From assembly GCA_016218915.1 (NCBI GenBank), contig JACRCQ010000005.1, forward strand, positions 62,001 through 126,000: 64,000 nucleotides of DNA, in the 5' to 3' direction. The DNA comes from Deltaproteobacteria bacterium. Its GTDB lineage: Bacteria > Myxococcota_A > Polyangia > Polyangiales > Polyangiaceae. The position numbers and the translations under genes are program-made. Below are positions 48,097 to 57,122 of the stretch, one piece after another. The first letter of the stretch is position 1, and every line of letters begins with the position of its first letter. The notes under the pieces were generated by a model that saw only the letters and a program-made list of their open reading frames with translations, did not search any database and was not told the origin of the DNA.

Positions 48097-48480
48097 CTAC
48101 TCGAACGTGGCCACAACCGCGTAGCTGAGCGTGCGCGTGCACGGCACTTCACCTGCAGCTCCGACGCAGGCGTCCTGCCCCTCGATCCTCGTCTTGTGCT
48201 CTCGAAGACCGGCCAGGACTTCGTCGGTGATGTCATGTCCGCCGCCGTCGCACTTGGGGTCCCCGCATGGAAACAGGAACAGCGCAGGGGCGGTGGAGAG
48301 CTGGAACCGTCGGATGTGCGATGACACGGGGTTGCCGTTGGCATCGCCGGATTCCTTCAACTCGATGTACAGGCTTTGAAGCCCGGGCGTTTCCTGCAGC
48401 AATCTCGGTGCGTCCTGCTCGCGTTGGCGGCGGTCCGCAACGCGCTTGGCTGCTTCGGGGTTTCGCTGGCGGCTCCACAT
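48097..48480 (-). CDS. conserved 127-aa protein of unknown function (paralog of 17306-17689)
   Basis: Same length as the copy at 17306-17689. MWSRQRNPEAAKRVADRRQ, APRLLQETPGLQSLYIEL, SHIRRFQLSTAPALFL and CGDPKCDGGGHDITDEV are shared. No signal or membrane segment. It ends 12 bases from the convergent gene before it. Having two copies 30 kb apart, each alone, suggests mobility or copies serving separate partners. Confidence 0.78.
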   Translation of the reverse strand: MWSRQRNPEAAKRVADRRQREQDAPRLLQETPGLQSLYIELKESGDANGNPVSSHIRRFQLSTAPALFLFPCGDPKCDGGGHDITDEVLAGLREHKTRIEGQDACVGAAGEVPCTRTLSYAVVATFE

Positions 48481-48682
48481 ATGCGGTCTCTCCTATGGGC
48501 GAACGTGCGAAACCGGTCAGACCAGCGACGCATCCACTTGCAGTGTGGTGCAGAGCGGTGTTTTCCGCCAGTGCCAATCCCTGATCCTGCTACGAAGGAG
48601 CGGAATTGGGAGCTCACCAGCGCTCGCGGGCGGCACACCAGGGGTGTATACAAGGGTCGCTACACAATGGGCTTGAAACGCA

Positions 48683-49717
48683 GTGATCGCTGAATCCCTA
48701 CCCGCCTTGGGCGCAACTGCGGCCGACCTGGCGCTCCGATCGCTGGGCGTTGCGCGCATCGCCATGAGCATTCCGTTCGCTGCGGCCGGCGGCCAGGTCA
48801 ACGTCTACCTGATCGACAACGCGGACGGCTCGCTCACGATGTTCGACACCGGCCTGGGCAACCCGGCCGGATGGGATGCCCTGACCGCTGGATTTTTGGC
48901 AGCAGGGCGGCGCCTGCAGGACGTGCGACGGATCATCGTCAGCCACGGACACATGGATCACTTCGGCGCAGCGCGCGCCTTGCACGAGCGCACCGGAGCC
49001 CCGGTTCTCGTTCACCCGCGCGACGCTGCCAAGGTTCTCGACCGTCCAGAAGACCCGCAGCGTCGCCAGGCCATCGGCAGGTACTTCCTGCGTCTGGGCG
49101 CGCCCTTGCCCGCCATCCTGCAGATGGGGGCGCGGTACGGCAAACAAGAGCGGGCCACGGCCCGGCTCGACGAGGTCGAAGCGCTCGACCCCGGGCTCGA
49201 GCTGGAGTTCGGGGCGTTTCGCGCGACCGTGGTGCACACGCCCGGACACACCCCGGGGCACGTGGTGCTGCATGCGGACAGCGCACGCATCTTGCTGAGC
49301 GCGGATCATCTGCTGGGACGCATCTCGCCCTGTCCGCTGATCGAGGTTGGCCCGCGCGACGAGGACAAGTCCTTCCGCGCGCTCGTTGCGTACTTCGAGT
49401 CGCTCGAGACGATCGAAGCCATGGAGCTCGACTGGGTCCTGCCCGGTCATGGCGAGCCGTTCACAGGGCATCGCAAGGCGATCGCGGGGCTTCGAGCGTT
49501 CTACGAAAAGCGCCAGGCCCGGCTGCTGTCGCTGCTGCAGGACGGTCCGCGCACGCCCTACGAGATCGCCGGGGCCGTGTTTGGAAAGACGCGGGACGAC
49601 GAGCTGTACCTGACCCTGTCCGAGATCGTGGGCAACCTGGAGGTGCTTGAGGACAGCGGGCGGGTGGAGCGATTGCGGGAGGCAGATGTGGATCGCTATC
49701 GGAGCACAACGCCTTGA
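48683..49717 (+). CDS. metallo-beta-lactamase-fold hydrolase (glyoxalase II/LACTB2-like)
   Basis: The metal-binding signature SHGHMDHFG, then TPGHTPGHVV, SADHLLG and LPGHGEPF give the full set of MBL ligands. The C-terminal 80 residues (YEIAGAVFGKTRDDELYLTL, LEDSGRVERL) form a winged-helix-like domain as in LACTB2 and related nucleases/thioesterases. GTG start at 48683; an internal ATG at 48764 is possible and would start right before the fold. Substrate unknown. Confidence 0.87.
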   Translation: MIAESLPALGATAADLALRSLGVARIAMSIPFAAAGGQVNVYLIDNADGSLTMFDTGLGNPAGWDALTAGFLAAGRRLQDVRRIIVSHGHMDHFGAARALHERTGAPVLVHPRDAAKVLDRPEDPQRRQAIGRYFLRLGAPLPAILQMGARYGKQERATARLDEVEALDPGLELEFGAFRATVVHTPGHTPGHVVLHADSARILLSADHLLGRISPCPLIEVGPRDEDKSFRALVAYFESLETIEAMELDWVLPGHGEPFTGHRKAIAGLRAFYEKRQARLLSLLQDGPRTPYEIAGAVFGKTRDDELYLTLSEIVGNLEVLEDSGRVERLREADVDRYRSTTP

Positions 49718-49746
49718 GCTCGATGGCGAGGCGGCCTTAAACGGAA

Positions 49747-49777
49747 ACGGCTGAATCCTTTTTGGGAATTCAGCCGT
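49747..49777 (-). terminator. hairpin downstream of tRNA-Pro
   Basis: Ten-base arms (acggctgaat and attcagccgt) with an 11-base loop lie 5 bases beyond the tRNA 3' end on the minus strand and are followed there by ttccgttt. It could end the tRNA transcript and, from the other side, the hydrolase gene. Confidence 0.5.
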
Positions 49778-49782
49778 CTCAG

Positions 49783-49856
49783 TCGGGGCGAGAGGATTTG
49801 AACCTCCGACTCCACGGTCCCGAACCGTGTGCGCTACCAGACTGCGCTACGCCCCG
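49783..49856 (-). tRNA. tRNA-Pro(CGG)
   Basis: On the minus strand the cloverleaf folds: acceptor CGGGGCG/CGCCCCG with discriminator A, D-arm GCGCAGTCTGGTAGCGC, anticodon arm CACGG-TTCGGGA-CCGTG with anticodon CGG (reads CCG, proline), T-arm with GGTTCAAATCC. 74 bases; CCA is not encoded. The CCG reader fits a GC-rich genome. Confidence 0.97.
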
Positions 49857-49939
49857 GACTTGCCGATCCAGTCGGCCTCAAGTGCGGGCGCGGAGCATGA
49901 ACGCCGATGCTCGACCTGTCAAGGACAAATCCCGTCTCG

Positions 49940-51430
49940 CTACTCACGAGCGAGCCGGTAGCTCTCCATGTCCGCCCGGATCAACTTCGCCAACCATGGA
50001 TGCACCGCGACAACCGCTCGGTACAGCTCCTGCGCCACCCGCCGATAGCTCGCATGCCCCTGCTTGCCGCTCCGCAGCTCGATCACGTGGAACAGCTCAC
50101 GCAAGTTCAACGTCCAGAGCGTTCGCACCCGGTACGCAAGCGGCACCGCGTACTGCGCCTCGAACGGATGGCTCGACGCGATCCTCTCCCAGGCCCCGCG
50201 CGCCTCCTCCAGCGCTTGCTTCACCCGCGGCCCGTGCCCCATCGCTTCCAGGTCCTCGGACACGTACGCTCCAAGCGTGCATCCAAGCGTGCGAACCAGC
50301 GGCGTGAGGATCCTGTGACGCTGCAGGTCGCGATAGGCGCCGTAGTCCACCTCCAGCTCGACCGTCACGCTCGATGCCTCAAACGCCCGCGGTGCTGGAT
50401 CGTACGCACCACGATGCAACATGGCAGCATCGACGACCGCCTGCAGCTTGTCTCGCGGCTCAGCTCGCAGCGACTGCAAGCGAGCATCCGCATCCGCGCT
50501 CTCCCCGCAATCGTAGCTCAACGCCAGCACCACCCGCTCCATGGCGTCCGCGTCGAATTGCACCAGACGCACAGGCACATGTGCCGCTTCCTCGCGGCGA
50601 GCCGCTCCTTGCAGCGCGGCCGCAGCAGGCGCGATGTCGCCAGCGATCGCCTCGCGGAAGTCGTTGCGCGCGGCGTGCCGAAGCAGGGTAGGGGCCACGA
50701 CCAGCGCCTCGGTCCTCATGTCGCCCGCGATCCGCTTCACCTCGTCGAGCGGCCACGACAGCATCTTGCTGATCAGCATCGCCATCGCACGCGCATTGGC
50801 CGTGATGCCGAGGTTCGTGAGCGTTCCAGCGGGCAGGAGCCCTCGCAGCAGGTCGCAAGTGTGCGAGCGAACGGCGGCGTTCCAGGCCGCATCGCTCTGT
50901 CCCGGGCGTTTGGGAGCAAGCTCGCGCACACGCTCCTCGACCCTGGGCTGAAGCTCCAGGTACACGCCGAAGAGCTTCTCGCACGATGCTCGGTACACGC
51001 TGCGCAGCTCAGGCGGCAGCTCAGGCAGATCCGCGAACGACCGCGCATCGAACACCACGTAGCGCGTGCTCTTCTCGGTGAACGAGCCGAGGCGGAGATC
51101 CTCGATCACCTTGGACGCCACGATGCTCACGTCTTCCAGCGCGAGGTGCACCACCGCGTGCTCCGCCACCGATGCGTGGCCGTAGCCGACCACCCACTTC
51201 TCGTGGAACGCGCGCGCCTTGTCCTGCGCCTGCGCGGCTTGCGTGGCTGAGCCGCCCGCGATCCCGAGCTCCTCGTCGGCCAGCAGGCGCGCCAGATTGG
51301 TACGCAGATCATCGCGGCTGCGTGAGTAGTAGGCGAACAGCACTGCGATCACCTCTTCGGGCAATCCGAAGAGGGCGAAGACCTTGCGATCCAGGTTGGA
51401 GACGAACGGGGCGATCCTCTCGAGGTCCAT
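49940..51430 (-). CDS. thyX: double-length ThyX-family protein (FAD-dependent thymidylate synthase-like)
   Basis: 496 residues, about twice a normal ThyX (about 220-250), with two ThyX-like halves. The first has GYGHASVAEH and the substrate motif FTEKSTRYV, but EDLRLG where ThyX usually has RHR. The second has YRDLQRHRILTP, keeping RHR, but no S-x-R site. ALFAYYSRS-type openings and EKSTRYV are typical of the long ThyX family of Deinococcus/Chloroflexi/Myxococcota. Expected reaction: FAD-dependent methylation of dUMP to dTMP. Start at the ATG at 51430. Confidence 0.82.
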   Translation of the reverse strand: MDLERIAPFVSNLDRKVFALFGLPEEVIAVLFAYYSRSRDDLRTNLARLLADEELGIAGGSATQAAQAQDKARAFHEKWVVGYGHASVAEHAVVHLALEDVSIVASKVIEDLRLGSFTEKSTRYVVFDARSFADLPELPPELRSVYRASCEKLFGVYLELQPRVEERVRELAPKRPGQSDAAWNAAVRSHTCDLLRGLLPAGTLTNLGITANARAMAMLISKMLSWPLDEVKRIAGDMRTEALVVAPTLLRHAARNDFREAIAGDIAPAAAALQGAARREEAAHVPVRLVQFDADAMERVVLALSYDCGESADADARLQSLRAEPRDKLQAVVDAAMLHRGAYDPAPRAFEASSVTVELEVDYGAYRDLQRHRILTPLVRTLGCTLGAYVSEDLEAMGHGPRVKQALEEARGAWERIASSHPFEAQYAVPLAYRVRTLWTLNLRELFHVIELRSGKQGHASYRRVAQELYRAVVAVHPWLAKLIRADMESYRLARE

Positions 51431-51522
51431 GGATGGGCACAATAGACAATCCCCGATCCGTTTCGCACTGGAAACCCTAGGGGGCTACGAAACTCTCTGC
51501 CCCTGCAAGGGAGCGCCATGCT

Positions 51523-52317
51523 TCACATCAGGAGGGAGGGAACGATCTCGCTGTTCATGAGGGCGCGCGATCGTTTGGTGAGGATCTCGCAGCCATTACG
51601 GGTCACCACGATCGTGTGCTCGAACTGGGCGGACAGCGATCGATCCTTGGTCAGGGCGGTCCAGTTGTCGTCCATCACCTCGACCTCCCAGCCGCCGAGG
51701 TTGATCATCGGCTCGATGGTGAACACCATTCCGGCGCGCATCCGGTCCTTGGTTCCGCGCTTTCCAAAGTGGGGAACCTGCGGCGGCTCATGGAACCTGC
51801 GACCGATGCCGTGCCCCACGAACTGCTCGACCACCGAGCACCCTTGCCCCTCGGCGTACTCCTGGATCGCGGCGCCGATGTCTCCGATGCGTGCGCCTTC
51901 GCGTACCTGCTCGATGCCGAGCTCCAGGCTCTTTCTCGCGACCTCCGTCACGTGCCTCGCATCGTTCGAAGGCTTGCCGACATAGAACGTCGCAGACGTG
52001 TCCCCGTGGAACCCGCCGTAGAACGTGGTGACATCGACGTTGATGATGTCGCCGTCGTGGATCACTTGCGGCCCTGGGATGCCGTGGCAGACGACCTCGT
52101 TGACCGAGGTGCACACGCTCTTGGGGTAGCCGTGATAGTTGAGGGGAGACGGGATCGCGCCTCGGCGGATGGTGTCTTCGTGGACGATCGTGTTGATCTC
52201 TTCGGTCGTCATGCCTGCGCGGAGCTTCTCTCCCACGAGCAGCAGCGTGTCTGCCGCCATCTGGCTGCTGATCCTGATCGCTTCGATCTCGCGCGGGTTC
52301 TTGATTTCGATGGCCAT
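51523..52317 (-). CDS. map: methionine aminopeptidase, type I
   Basis: Complete M24 family protein. Metal ligands are visible in INVDVTTFYGGFHGDTS, GHGIGRRFHEPPQVPHFG, FTIEPM and FEHTIVV. It removes the N-terminal Met from new proteins. The ATG at 52317 (MAIEIKNPREIEAI) is preferred over the ATG 15 bases earlier. 264 residues, normal for the type I family. Confidence 0.96.
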   Translation of the reverse strand: MAIEIKNPREIEAIRISSQMAADTLLLVGEKLRAGMTTEEINTIVHEDTIRRGAIPSPLNYHGYPKSVCTSVNEVVCHGIPGPQVIHDGDIINVDVTTFYGGFHGDTSATFYVGKPSNDARHVTEVARKSLELGIEQVREGARIGDIGAAIQEYAEGQGCSVVEQFVGHGIGRRFHEPPQVPHFGKRGTKDRMRAGMVFTIEPMINLGGWEVEVMDDNWTALTKDRSLSAQFEHTIVVTRNGCEILTKRSRALMNSEIVPSLLM

Positions 52318-52360
52318 GGACTGAGTGCGCATACGGGCGCACTCCCTTCGACGTCAAGCG

Positions 52361-52954
52361 CTACGGGTTCGAAGCGCGAACTTCCATCAGCAAGTGCACT
52401 TCGCGAACGGCCTGGATCACCTCCGGTGACTCGGAGGTCATGAACCAGTGCAGCTCGGGCCCGATCGGCCCGGAGAATCTCTTCAGGTACGCCACGAACG
52501 TTCGCTGCACGATCTGCTGGCCCATGGCGGCCATGACCTGGAAAAAGGGGTTCGATTGAGGGATCTGCAGGTCGAACGCGGTATCGGAAGGACGGGGTCC
52601 GGCGATCGGATCCCCGATGGGGACGACCTGAAGACGATGCACCGGGCCATCCAGGCCACGCTGGGTCAGGAAGGAGGTCACGCGTACCCGCAGCACGTGG
52701 TCCGACGCCTGCGCCCGCTTGCGGAACAAGGGGTCAGAACCTGGCGAGGGCGCCCTGCCTGCATCGAGAGATGTGCGATCAATGCGGTCGTCGAACATCT
52801 CTGCGGCCGGCCCGGTCCATGGGGTCAGGCGGCTGGACCCAACCGCGGAGCCCGGGTTCTGACCTGGCTGGTGGGTGCAGGCCGTGGCGGATGCTGCTGC
52901 CACAGCGGCAAGAAAACAGGGGAGAACAACTCGGAGTACGGCTTGGTGGAGCAT
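52361..52954 (-). CDS. putative lipoprotein of unknown function
   Basis: The ATG at 52954 gives a signal with a hydrophobic stretch and lipobox SATAC, then a Ser/Gly/Pro-rich linker and a mainly beta domain with VLRVRVTSFLTQRG and FDLQIPQSNPFFQ. Family not recognised. It lies 43 bases upstream of map on the same strand. Confidence 0.65.
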   Translation of the reverse strand: MLHQAVLRVVLPCFLAAVAAASATACTHQPGQNPGSAVGSSRLTPWTGPAAEMFDDRIDRTSLDAGRAPSPGSDPLFRKRAQASDHVLRVRVTSFLTQRGLDGPVHRLQVVPIGDPIAGPRPSDTAFDLQIPQSNPFFQVMAAMGQQIVQRTFVAYLKRFSGPIGPELHWFMTSESPEVIQAVREVHLLMEVRASNP

Positions 52955-53321
52955 CAAAACTCGCTCAAACCTGGCACGTGGGCCGGTTTCGGGCGTCCTT
53001 GCTGCGATCTGTAGTGCCGACGGCGGCCTCGATCCAGTTAGTGAATCTGCGAGGTCCGAAGGTTCAATCTCTGTGGGGCGGCCAGGTTGAACACAACCAT
53101 TCCATCACCTTGCCGCCTGCCCCGTCTAACCGGGCGTCCAGTGCAGAGGTCCTCGCTCGGCTCACAAATCGTTCCTTGAGCGCGCAAACGAGCCGGTGAT
53201 ACAACCAATGCGACCGGGCGCCAGAGCGTGAGCGATGGCGTGGTCATTCTTATGTCGGCAATCGGAATCCAGGCCCAGGCGTCAGCCAGGGTCGTCTGTT
53301 GGGACCTTGAAGGAGATCAAG
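52955..53321. other. intergenic region between divergent genes
   Basis: About 370 bases with no supported gene or repeat. It should carry the promoters of both divergent flanking genes, but I see no convincing -35/-10 pair. Confidence 0.45.
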
Positions 53322-54179
53322 ATGAAGCACGCGGCAAAATGGGGGTTTTGCGTAGCTCTCGCTTTCGGAGTGGCCGGTGTTGCCGTTCTCGCCACGGACG
53401 ATGCCTCGGCCGGCAAGCCGAAGCCCGCAGCATCAGCAGCGCCTGCTGCCCAGGTCGACCCGCCCAACGTCAAGAACCAGGGAGGCATCTCGATCAGCCC
53501 GCAGGGGCTGCGCTTCCAGATGACGCCCGCGGAGCTGTCGGCCTTCTACGACAACATCATCGATGACGATTTCAAGGAGTTGTACAAGAAGGCGCAGCCC
53601 GGACCGGCCACCACTCGCCTCGACTCCGCCGTCGCAGAAGCCAAAGCCGCCTTCCGTCAGAGCAAGGTCGAGTTCAACAACCTGCCCACTGGCGTCGACT
53701 CCACCCCGCTCAAGGGCGAGTACACCTACCGCAACCAGGAAATGATGATGAAGATCGCGCGCAAGGGAACCACGCGCTACTTCTTCTTCGTCCGCGGCAA
53801 GCTCTGGAAGATCTACGACGAGATCGGGCTGCGCGAGAACGGCCCGCTCGGCAAGGATTTCGAAGAGGCGCGTAAGAAGTACACGGACGCCTTCCAGGTG
53901 GCAGGCCGCGAGATTCAGCCCGACTACTCCATCGGCCGCATCTACACCGAGGTCGACTGGCAGGACCCGACCACGCACCTTCGACTCGTCGACCGCTCGG
54001 GCCTCAAGGTCGCCGGCGTGGTCTACGAGGAGCGCGCCACGCTCAACGTGATCGCGTCCTACCGCACCAACAAGCCCCAGGACACGGACACGGTCGACCC
54101 CGACATCGCTGCCCTGGTTCGCCCTGCCGGTGCCCCCCCGGTGCCGAGCGCCCCTCCCCCCAAGAAGGGCAAGAGGTAG
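53322..54179 (+). CDS. secreted protein of unknown function
   Basis: The ATG at 53322 follows AAGGAG by 6 bases. Signal peptide (WGFCVALAFGVAGVAVLATDDASAG), Ala/Pro linker, then an alpha/beta domain with FYDNIIDDDFKELYKKAQPG, TRYFFFVRGKLWKIYDEIGL and IYTEVDWQDPTTHLRLVD, and a Pro/Lys-rich end. Not recognised; likely periplasmic. Confidence 0.75.
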   Translation: MKHAAKWGFCVALAFGVAGVAVLATDDASAGKPKPAASAAPAAQVDPPNVKNQGGISISPQGLRFQMTPAELSAFYDNIIDDDFKELYKKAQPGPATTRLDSAVAEAKAAFRQSKVEFNNLPTGVDSTPLKGEYTYRNQEMMMKIARKGTTRYFFFVRGKLWKIYDEIGLRENGPLGKDFEEARKKYTDAFQVAGREIQPDYSIGRIYTEVDWQDPTTHLRLVDRSGLKVAGVVYEERATLNVIASYRTNKPQDTDTVDPDIAALVRPAGAPPVPSAPPPKKGKR

Positions 54180-54259
54180 CCTCTGGTCAGTTTCCGACGA
54201 GGTGGCCGCGGTTGCGCGGCCATCCCGGATCCCGGCTGTGCTACGTTACCCCCCCTGAC

Positions 54260-54544
54260 ATGTCGGGTATCCGCCAACAGATCTTGAACCTGTGCCGTGA
54301 CGTGATCGGCCCGCTGCTGGCGGTCGATGGCGGGGTGCTGTACATCGTGTCGGTCGAGGATGACTTGTTGACCGTGCACCTCGCCGGAACCTGTGCAGGC
54401 TGTCCAGGCGCGCCCATCACCACACGGTTCATCATCGAGCCAGCCGTCAGGAGCGTGTCGCCGTCGATCAAGCTCACGGTCACGGCCGGGGCGGCGATCC
54501 CCAAGGGCGCGTTGCCGGTGGAAGAGTTCGTGGCAGCCCCCTGA
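54260..54544 (+). CDS. NifU-like C-terminal domain protein (Fe-S scaffold)
   Basis: 94 residues. LCRDVIGPLLAVDGGVLYIV and LAGTCAGCPGAPITTRFIIE with the CxxC that binds an Fe-S cluster are hallmarks of the NfuA/NifU C-terminal domain. It would carry Fe-S clusters to apoproteins. It starts at the ATG at 54260, and lies upstream of the rpsP block. Confidence 0.85.
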   Translation: MSGIRQQILNLCRDVIGPLLAVDGGVLYIVSVEDDLLTVHLAGTCAGCPGAPITTRFIIEPAVRSVSPSIKLTVTAGAAIPKGALPVEEFVAAP

Positions 54545-54594
54545 GGCATTCCAGCCGGTCTGTACATCCGACCAGGACCTTTGGTCGAACGTGG

Positions 54595-54624
54595 TTGACC
54601 GACGGCAAAAATGCTGCTTACCTT
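54595..54624 (+). promoter_or_regulatory. putative sigma-70 promoter of the rpsP operon
   Basis: TTGACC at 54595-54600, an 18-base spacer and TACCTT at 54619-54624, ending 97 bases before the rpsP start. The -35 is good and the -10 only fair. Confidence 0.35.
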
Positions 54625-54720
54625 CGGCCCCCCCGCGCACCAGCATCGGGATCAGCAGGTCCCTGGCGCGTGGAAAAGCGGGTGCTATCTTCGCGGAACG
54701 TCTGAGGCACAAGGAATATC

Positions 54721-54978
54721 ATGGCTGTTCACATTCGATTGACGCGGCGGGGAGCCAAAAAACACCCGCATTACCGTATCGTGGTCACCGATCATCGCTC
54801 TCGTCGCGATGGCAACTTCCTCGAGCTCATCGGCACCTACGATCCGTCGGACAGCTCGGGCGCTTTCGTGGTCAACCGCGAACGGCTCGACTACTGGACC
54901 GGCACTGGCGCGCAGCTCTCGCACACCGTTGCTCGCCTGCTGCGCAACCAGCCGGCCGCGCCGCCTGCCAAGGCCTAG
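54721..54978 (+). CDS. rpsP: 30S ribosomal protein S16
   Basis: 85 residues, complete: MAVHIRLTRRGAKKHPHYRI, VVTDHRSRRDGNFLELIGTYDP and RLDYWTGTGAQLSHTVARLL are diagnostic. AAGGA lies 6 bases upstream. It is the first gene of a housekeeping run to the right. Confidence 0.98.
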   Translation: MAVHIRLTRRGAKKHPHYRIVVTDHRSRRDGNFLELIGTYDPSDSSGAFVVNRERLDYWTGTGAQLSHTVARLLRNQPAAPPAKA

Positions 54979-55023
54979 CGGTCTGCGCGCGGGACCCACC
55001 CGCTGTCCTCTTACTCGCGGTGT

Positions 55024-55260
55024 ATGACCTTGAAAGAACTGATCGCCACCATCGCCAAGGGGCTCGTAGACCATCCTGACCAGGTGAGCGTCCGCGAGAT
55101 CGAGAGCGACAACAACGCGCTCATCGAGCTTCGCGTCGCCCGCGAGGACATCGGCAAGGTGATCGGTCGCGATGGGCGCACAGCCCAGGCGATGCGCACC
55201 GTGCTCACAGCGGCGTCGAGCAAGCTCGGTCGCCGTTCGCATCTCGACATCCTCGACTGA
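55024..55260 (+). CDS. khpA: KH-domain RNA-binding protein KhpA
   Basis: 78 residues, almost wholly a KH domain: the RNA-binding loop is IGKVIGRDGRTAQAMRTVL. LVDHPDQVSVREIE and LDILD fit KhpA (YlqC) proteins, which lie between rpsP and rimM in many bacteria. It probably binds RNA together with other KH proteins. Confidence 0.95.
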   Translation: MTLKELIATIAKGLVDHPDQVSVREIESDNNALIELRVAREDIGKVIGRDGRTAQAMRTVLTAASSKLGRRSHLDILD

Positions 55261-55279
55261 TCCCCAACCCGGAGGCGCC

Positions 55280-55807
55280 ATGCCGCCAGCCGACGACTCC
55301 TTCGTAGAGATCGGAAAAGTTGTGCGCCCCCATGGCGTGCAAGGCGAGCTGCGCGTGCAGCTCTACAACCCGGACAGCGAGGTGCTGTTCGAGGTCGACA
55401 AGGTACACGCACTTCTGCCCGACGGCTCGGATCGCGAGATCAAGATCGACTCGGTGCGCGCAGCTTCTGCGGGCATCGTGCTGCTCACCCTCGAAGGCGT
55501 TGCCGGACGCGACGCGGCTGAGACCATGCGCGGCGTGGTGCTGAGCGTGCCGCGAACCACCCTGCCTGCGCCAGGCGAGGGGGAGTTCTATGTCTGCGAC
55601 GTCATCGGCGCCCACGTGTTTCTCCAGGACGGTACCGAGGTAGGGAAGGTCGTGGACTACCGCGCCTACCCGACCACCGAGGTGCTGCTGATCCAAGGCG
55701 AATCCAAGCGCTATGAAGTGCCGCTGGTCGCCGACTTCGTGGACTCGGTCGATGCGCGCGCAGGACGCGTGGTCCTGCTGTCGATCGACGGGTTCGAGTC
55801 CGAGTGA
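55280..55807 (+). CDS. rimM: 16S rRNA processing/ribosome maturation factor RimM
   Basis: The ATG at 55280 is preceded by GGAGG. 175 residues with the N-terminal [17 protein letters not shown] and the PRC-barrel part [20 protein letters not shown], ending [20 protein letters not shown]. RimM assists 30S assembly and binds S19. It overlaps trmD by 4 bases (GTGA). Confidence 0.96.
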   Translation: MPPADDSFVEIGKVVRPHGVQGELRVQLYNPDSEVLFEVDKVHALLPDGSDREIKIDSVRAASAGIVLLTLEGVAGRDAAETMRGVVLSVPRTTLPAPGEGEFYVCDVIGAHVFLQDGTEVGKVVDYRAYPTTEVLLIQGESKRYEVPLVADFVDSVDARAGRVVLLSIDGFESE

Positions 55808-56559
55808 GCGAAGGCGTGCGGGATTCGATGCGGCTCGACATCGTCACGCTCTTTCCGGAGCTCTTTGATCCGCTGCTCGTGACCAGCTTCATCGGCCGCG
55901 CGATCGACATCGGTGCCATGCAGGTGCGCTTCCGATCGCCGAGGGAGTTCGGCCTCGGTGTGCACCGAAGCGTGGACGACACGCCCTATGGCGGCGGCTC
56001 GGGCATGCTCCTTCGGGTGGATTGCCTCGTGGCCTGCATGGAGGCGATGGACGTCGACGCGCCGGACGGCGTGCTGGCCCAGCGTGTGCTCCTCACTCCC
56101 CAGGGGCGCCCGTTTCGCCAGACCGATGCCGAGCAGATGGCCAAGCTGCCCGCCGTGATGCTGATCTGCGGGCGCTACGAGGGCTTTGACGAGCGTGTGC
56201 GTTCCTATGTCGACGACGAGCTGTCCCTCGGCGACTTTGTGATGTGCGGCGGCGAGATCGCGGCCATGGCCATCATGGAAGCGTGCGGACGCCTTCTTCC
56301 AGGCGTGCTCGGCAACGCAGCCTCCATCCACGAGGAATCGCACAGCCCGGGCAATGCAGGGCTGCTCGAGTACCCGCAGTACACGCGTCCGGCCGAGTTC
56401 CGCGGCGTGAGCGTGGACCCGGTCCTGCTCAGCGGCGACCACGCCCGCATCGCACGATGGAGGCGCGAGCAGTCGATCTCGCGCACCAAGGCCCGTCGCC
56501 CCGATCTGCCTGTCCCCGAGCTTCCCCCGGAAAAGAAGCGCCGCGAGCCACTCGAATGA
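55804..56559 (+). CDS. trmD: tRNA (guanine37-N1)-methyltransferase
   Basis: Complete Trm[41 protein letters not shown] and [17 protein letters not shown] (knot), [11 protein letters not shown] and [20 protein letters not shown] fold, methylates G37 of tRNA. The GTG start overlaps the rimM stop; a later ATG at 55828 (MRLDIVTLF) is the more usual TrmD start. The stop overlaps the next gene as ATGA. Confidence 0.97.
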   Translation: MSEGVRDSMRLDIVTLFPELFDPLLVTSFIGRAIDIGAMQVRFRSPREFGLGVHRSVDDTPYGGGSGMLLRVDCLVACMEAMDVDAPDGVLAQRVLLTPQGRPFRQTDAEQMAKLPAVMLICGRYEGFDERVRSYVDDELSLGDFVMCGGEIAAMAIMEACGRLLPGVLGNAASIHEESHSPGNAGLLEYPQYTRPAEFRGVSVDPVLLSGDHARIARWRREQSISRTKARRPDLPVPELPPEKKRREPLE

Positions 56560-57116
56560 GAACCGCCGCGATCGTTCTGCTCCACTACCCGGTCCGCGAT
56601 CGTGCGGGCGGCATCATCACCACGGCGATCACCAACCTCGACCTGCACGACATCTCGCGCAGCACGCGCACCTACGGCCTGTCGGCCATGTTCGCCGTGC
56701 ACCCCATCGCTGCGCAGCGAGAGCTTGCGGAGAAGGTGCGCGATCACTGGCTGACCGGGTCCGGCTCGCGCCGGATCCCCGATCGCACGCCTGCCATGGA
56801 AGTGCTGCGCGTGGTGCCCTCCATCGATGACGTCTACGCGCACTTCGGCGGGCGCAGCTCGGTCGAGCTATGGACCACGAGCGCGCGCGTTCGAGACGAT
56901 TCCTTGTCGTATGAAGCGGGCAGGGCGCGCATGGCTTCGGACGGGCCGCCGGTGATCCTGATGTTCGGAACAGGGTGGGGGATCGATCCGCAGCTTGAGC
57001 AGCAGGCTGACGTGCGCCTGGAGCCGATCTGCGCCCATCGCGACACCGGGTTCAACCACCTCAGCGTCCGTGCAGCGTGCGCGATCACCCTGGATCGCCT
57101 GCTCGGCGCGCGGTGA
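56556..57116 (+). CDS. SPOUT-type RNA methyltransferase (PF09936-like), trmD neighbour
   Basis: 186 residues: [37 protein letters not shown] and [10 protein letters not shown] (knot), then [14 protein letters not shown]. These match the SAM-dependent RNA methyltransferase family found beside trmD in Aquifex, Thermotoga and Deltaproteobacteria. Exact target unknown. The start overlaps trmD (ATGA). No rplS follows. Confidence 0.85.
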   Translation: MRTAAIVLLHYPVRDRAGGIITTAITNLDLHDISRSTRTYGLSAMFAVHPIAAQRELAEKVRDHWLTGSGSRRIPDRTPAMEVLRVVPSIDDVYAHFGGRSSVELWTTSARVRDDSLSYEAGRARMASDGPPVILMFGTGWGIDPQLEQQADVRLEPICAHRDTGFNHLSVRAACAITLDRLLGAR

Positions 57117-57122
57117 TCCATG

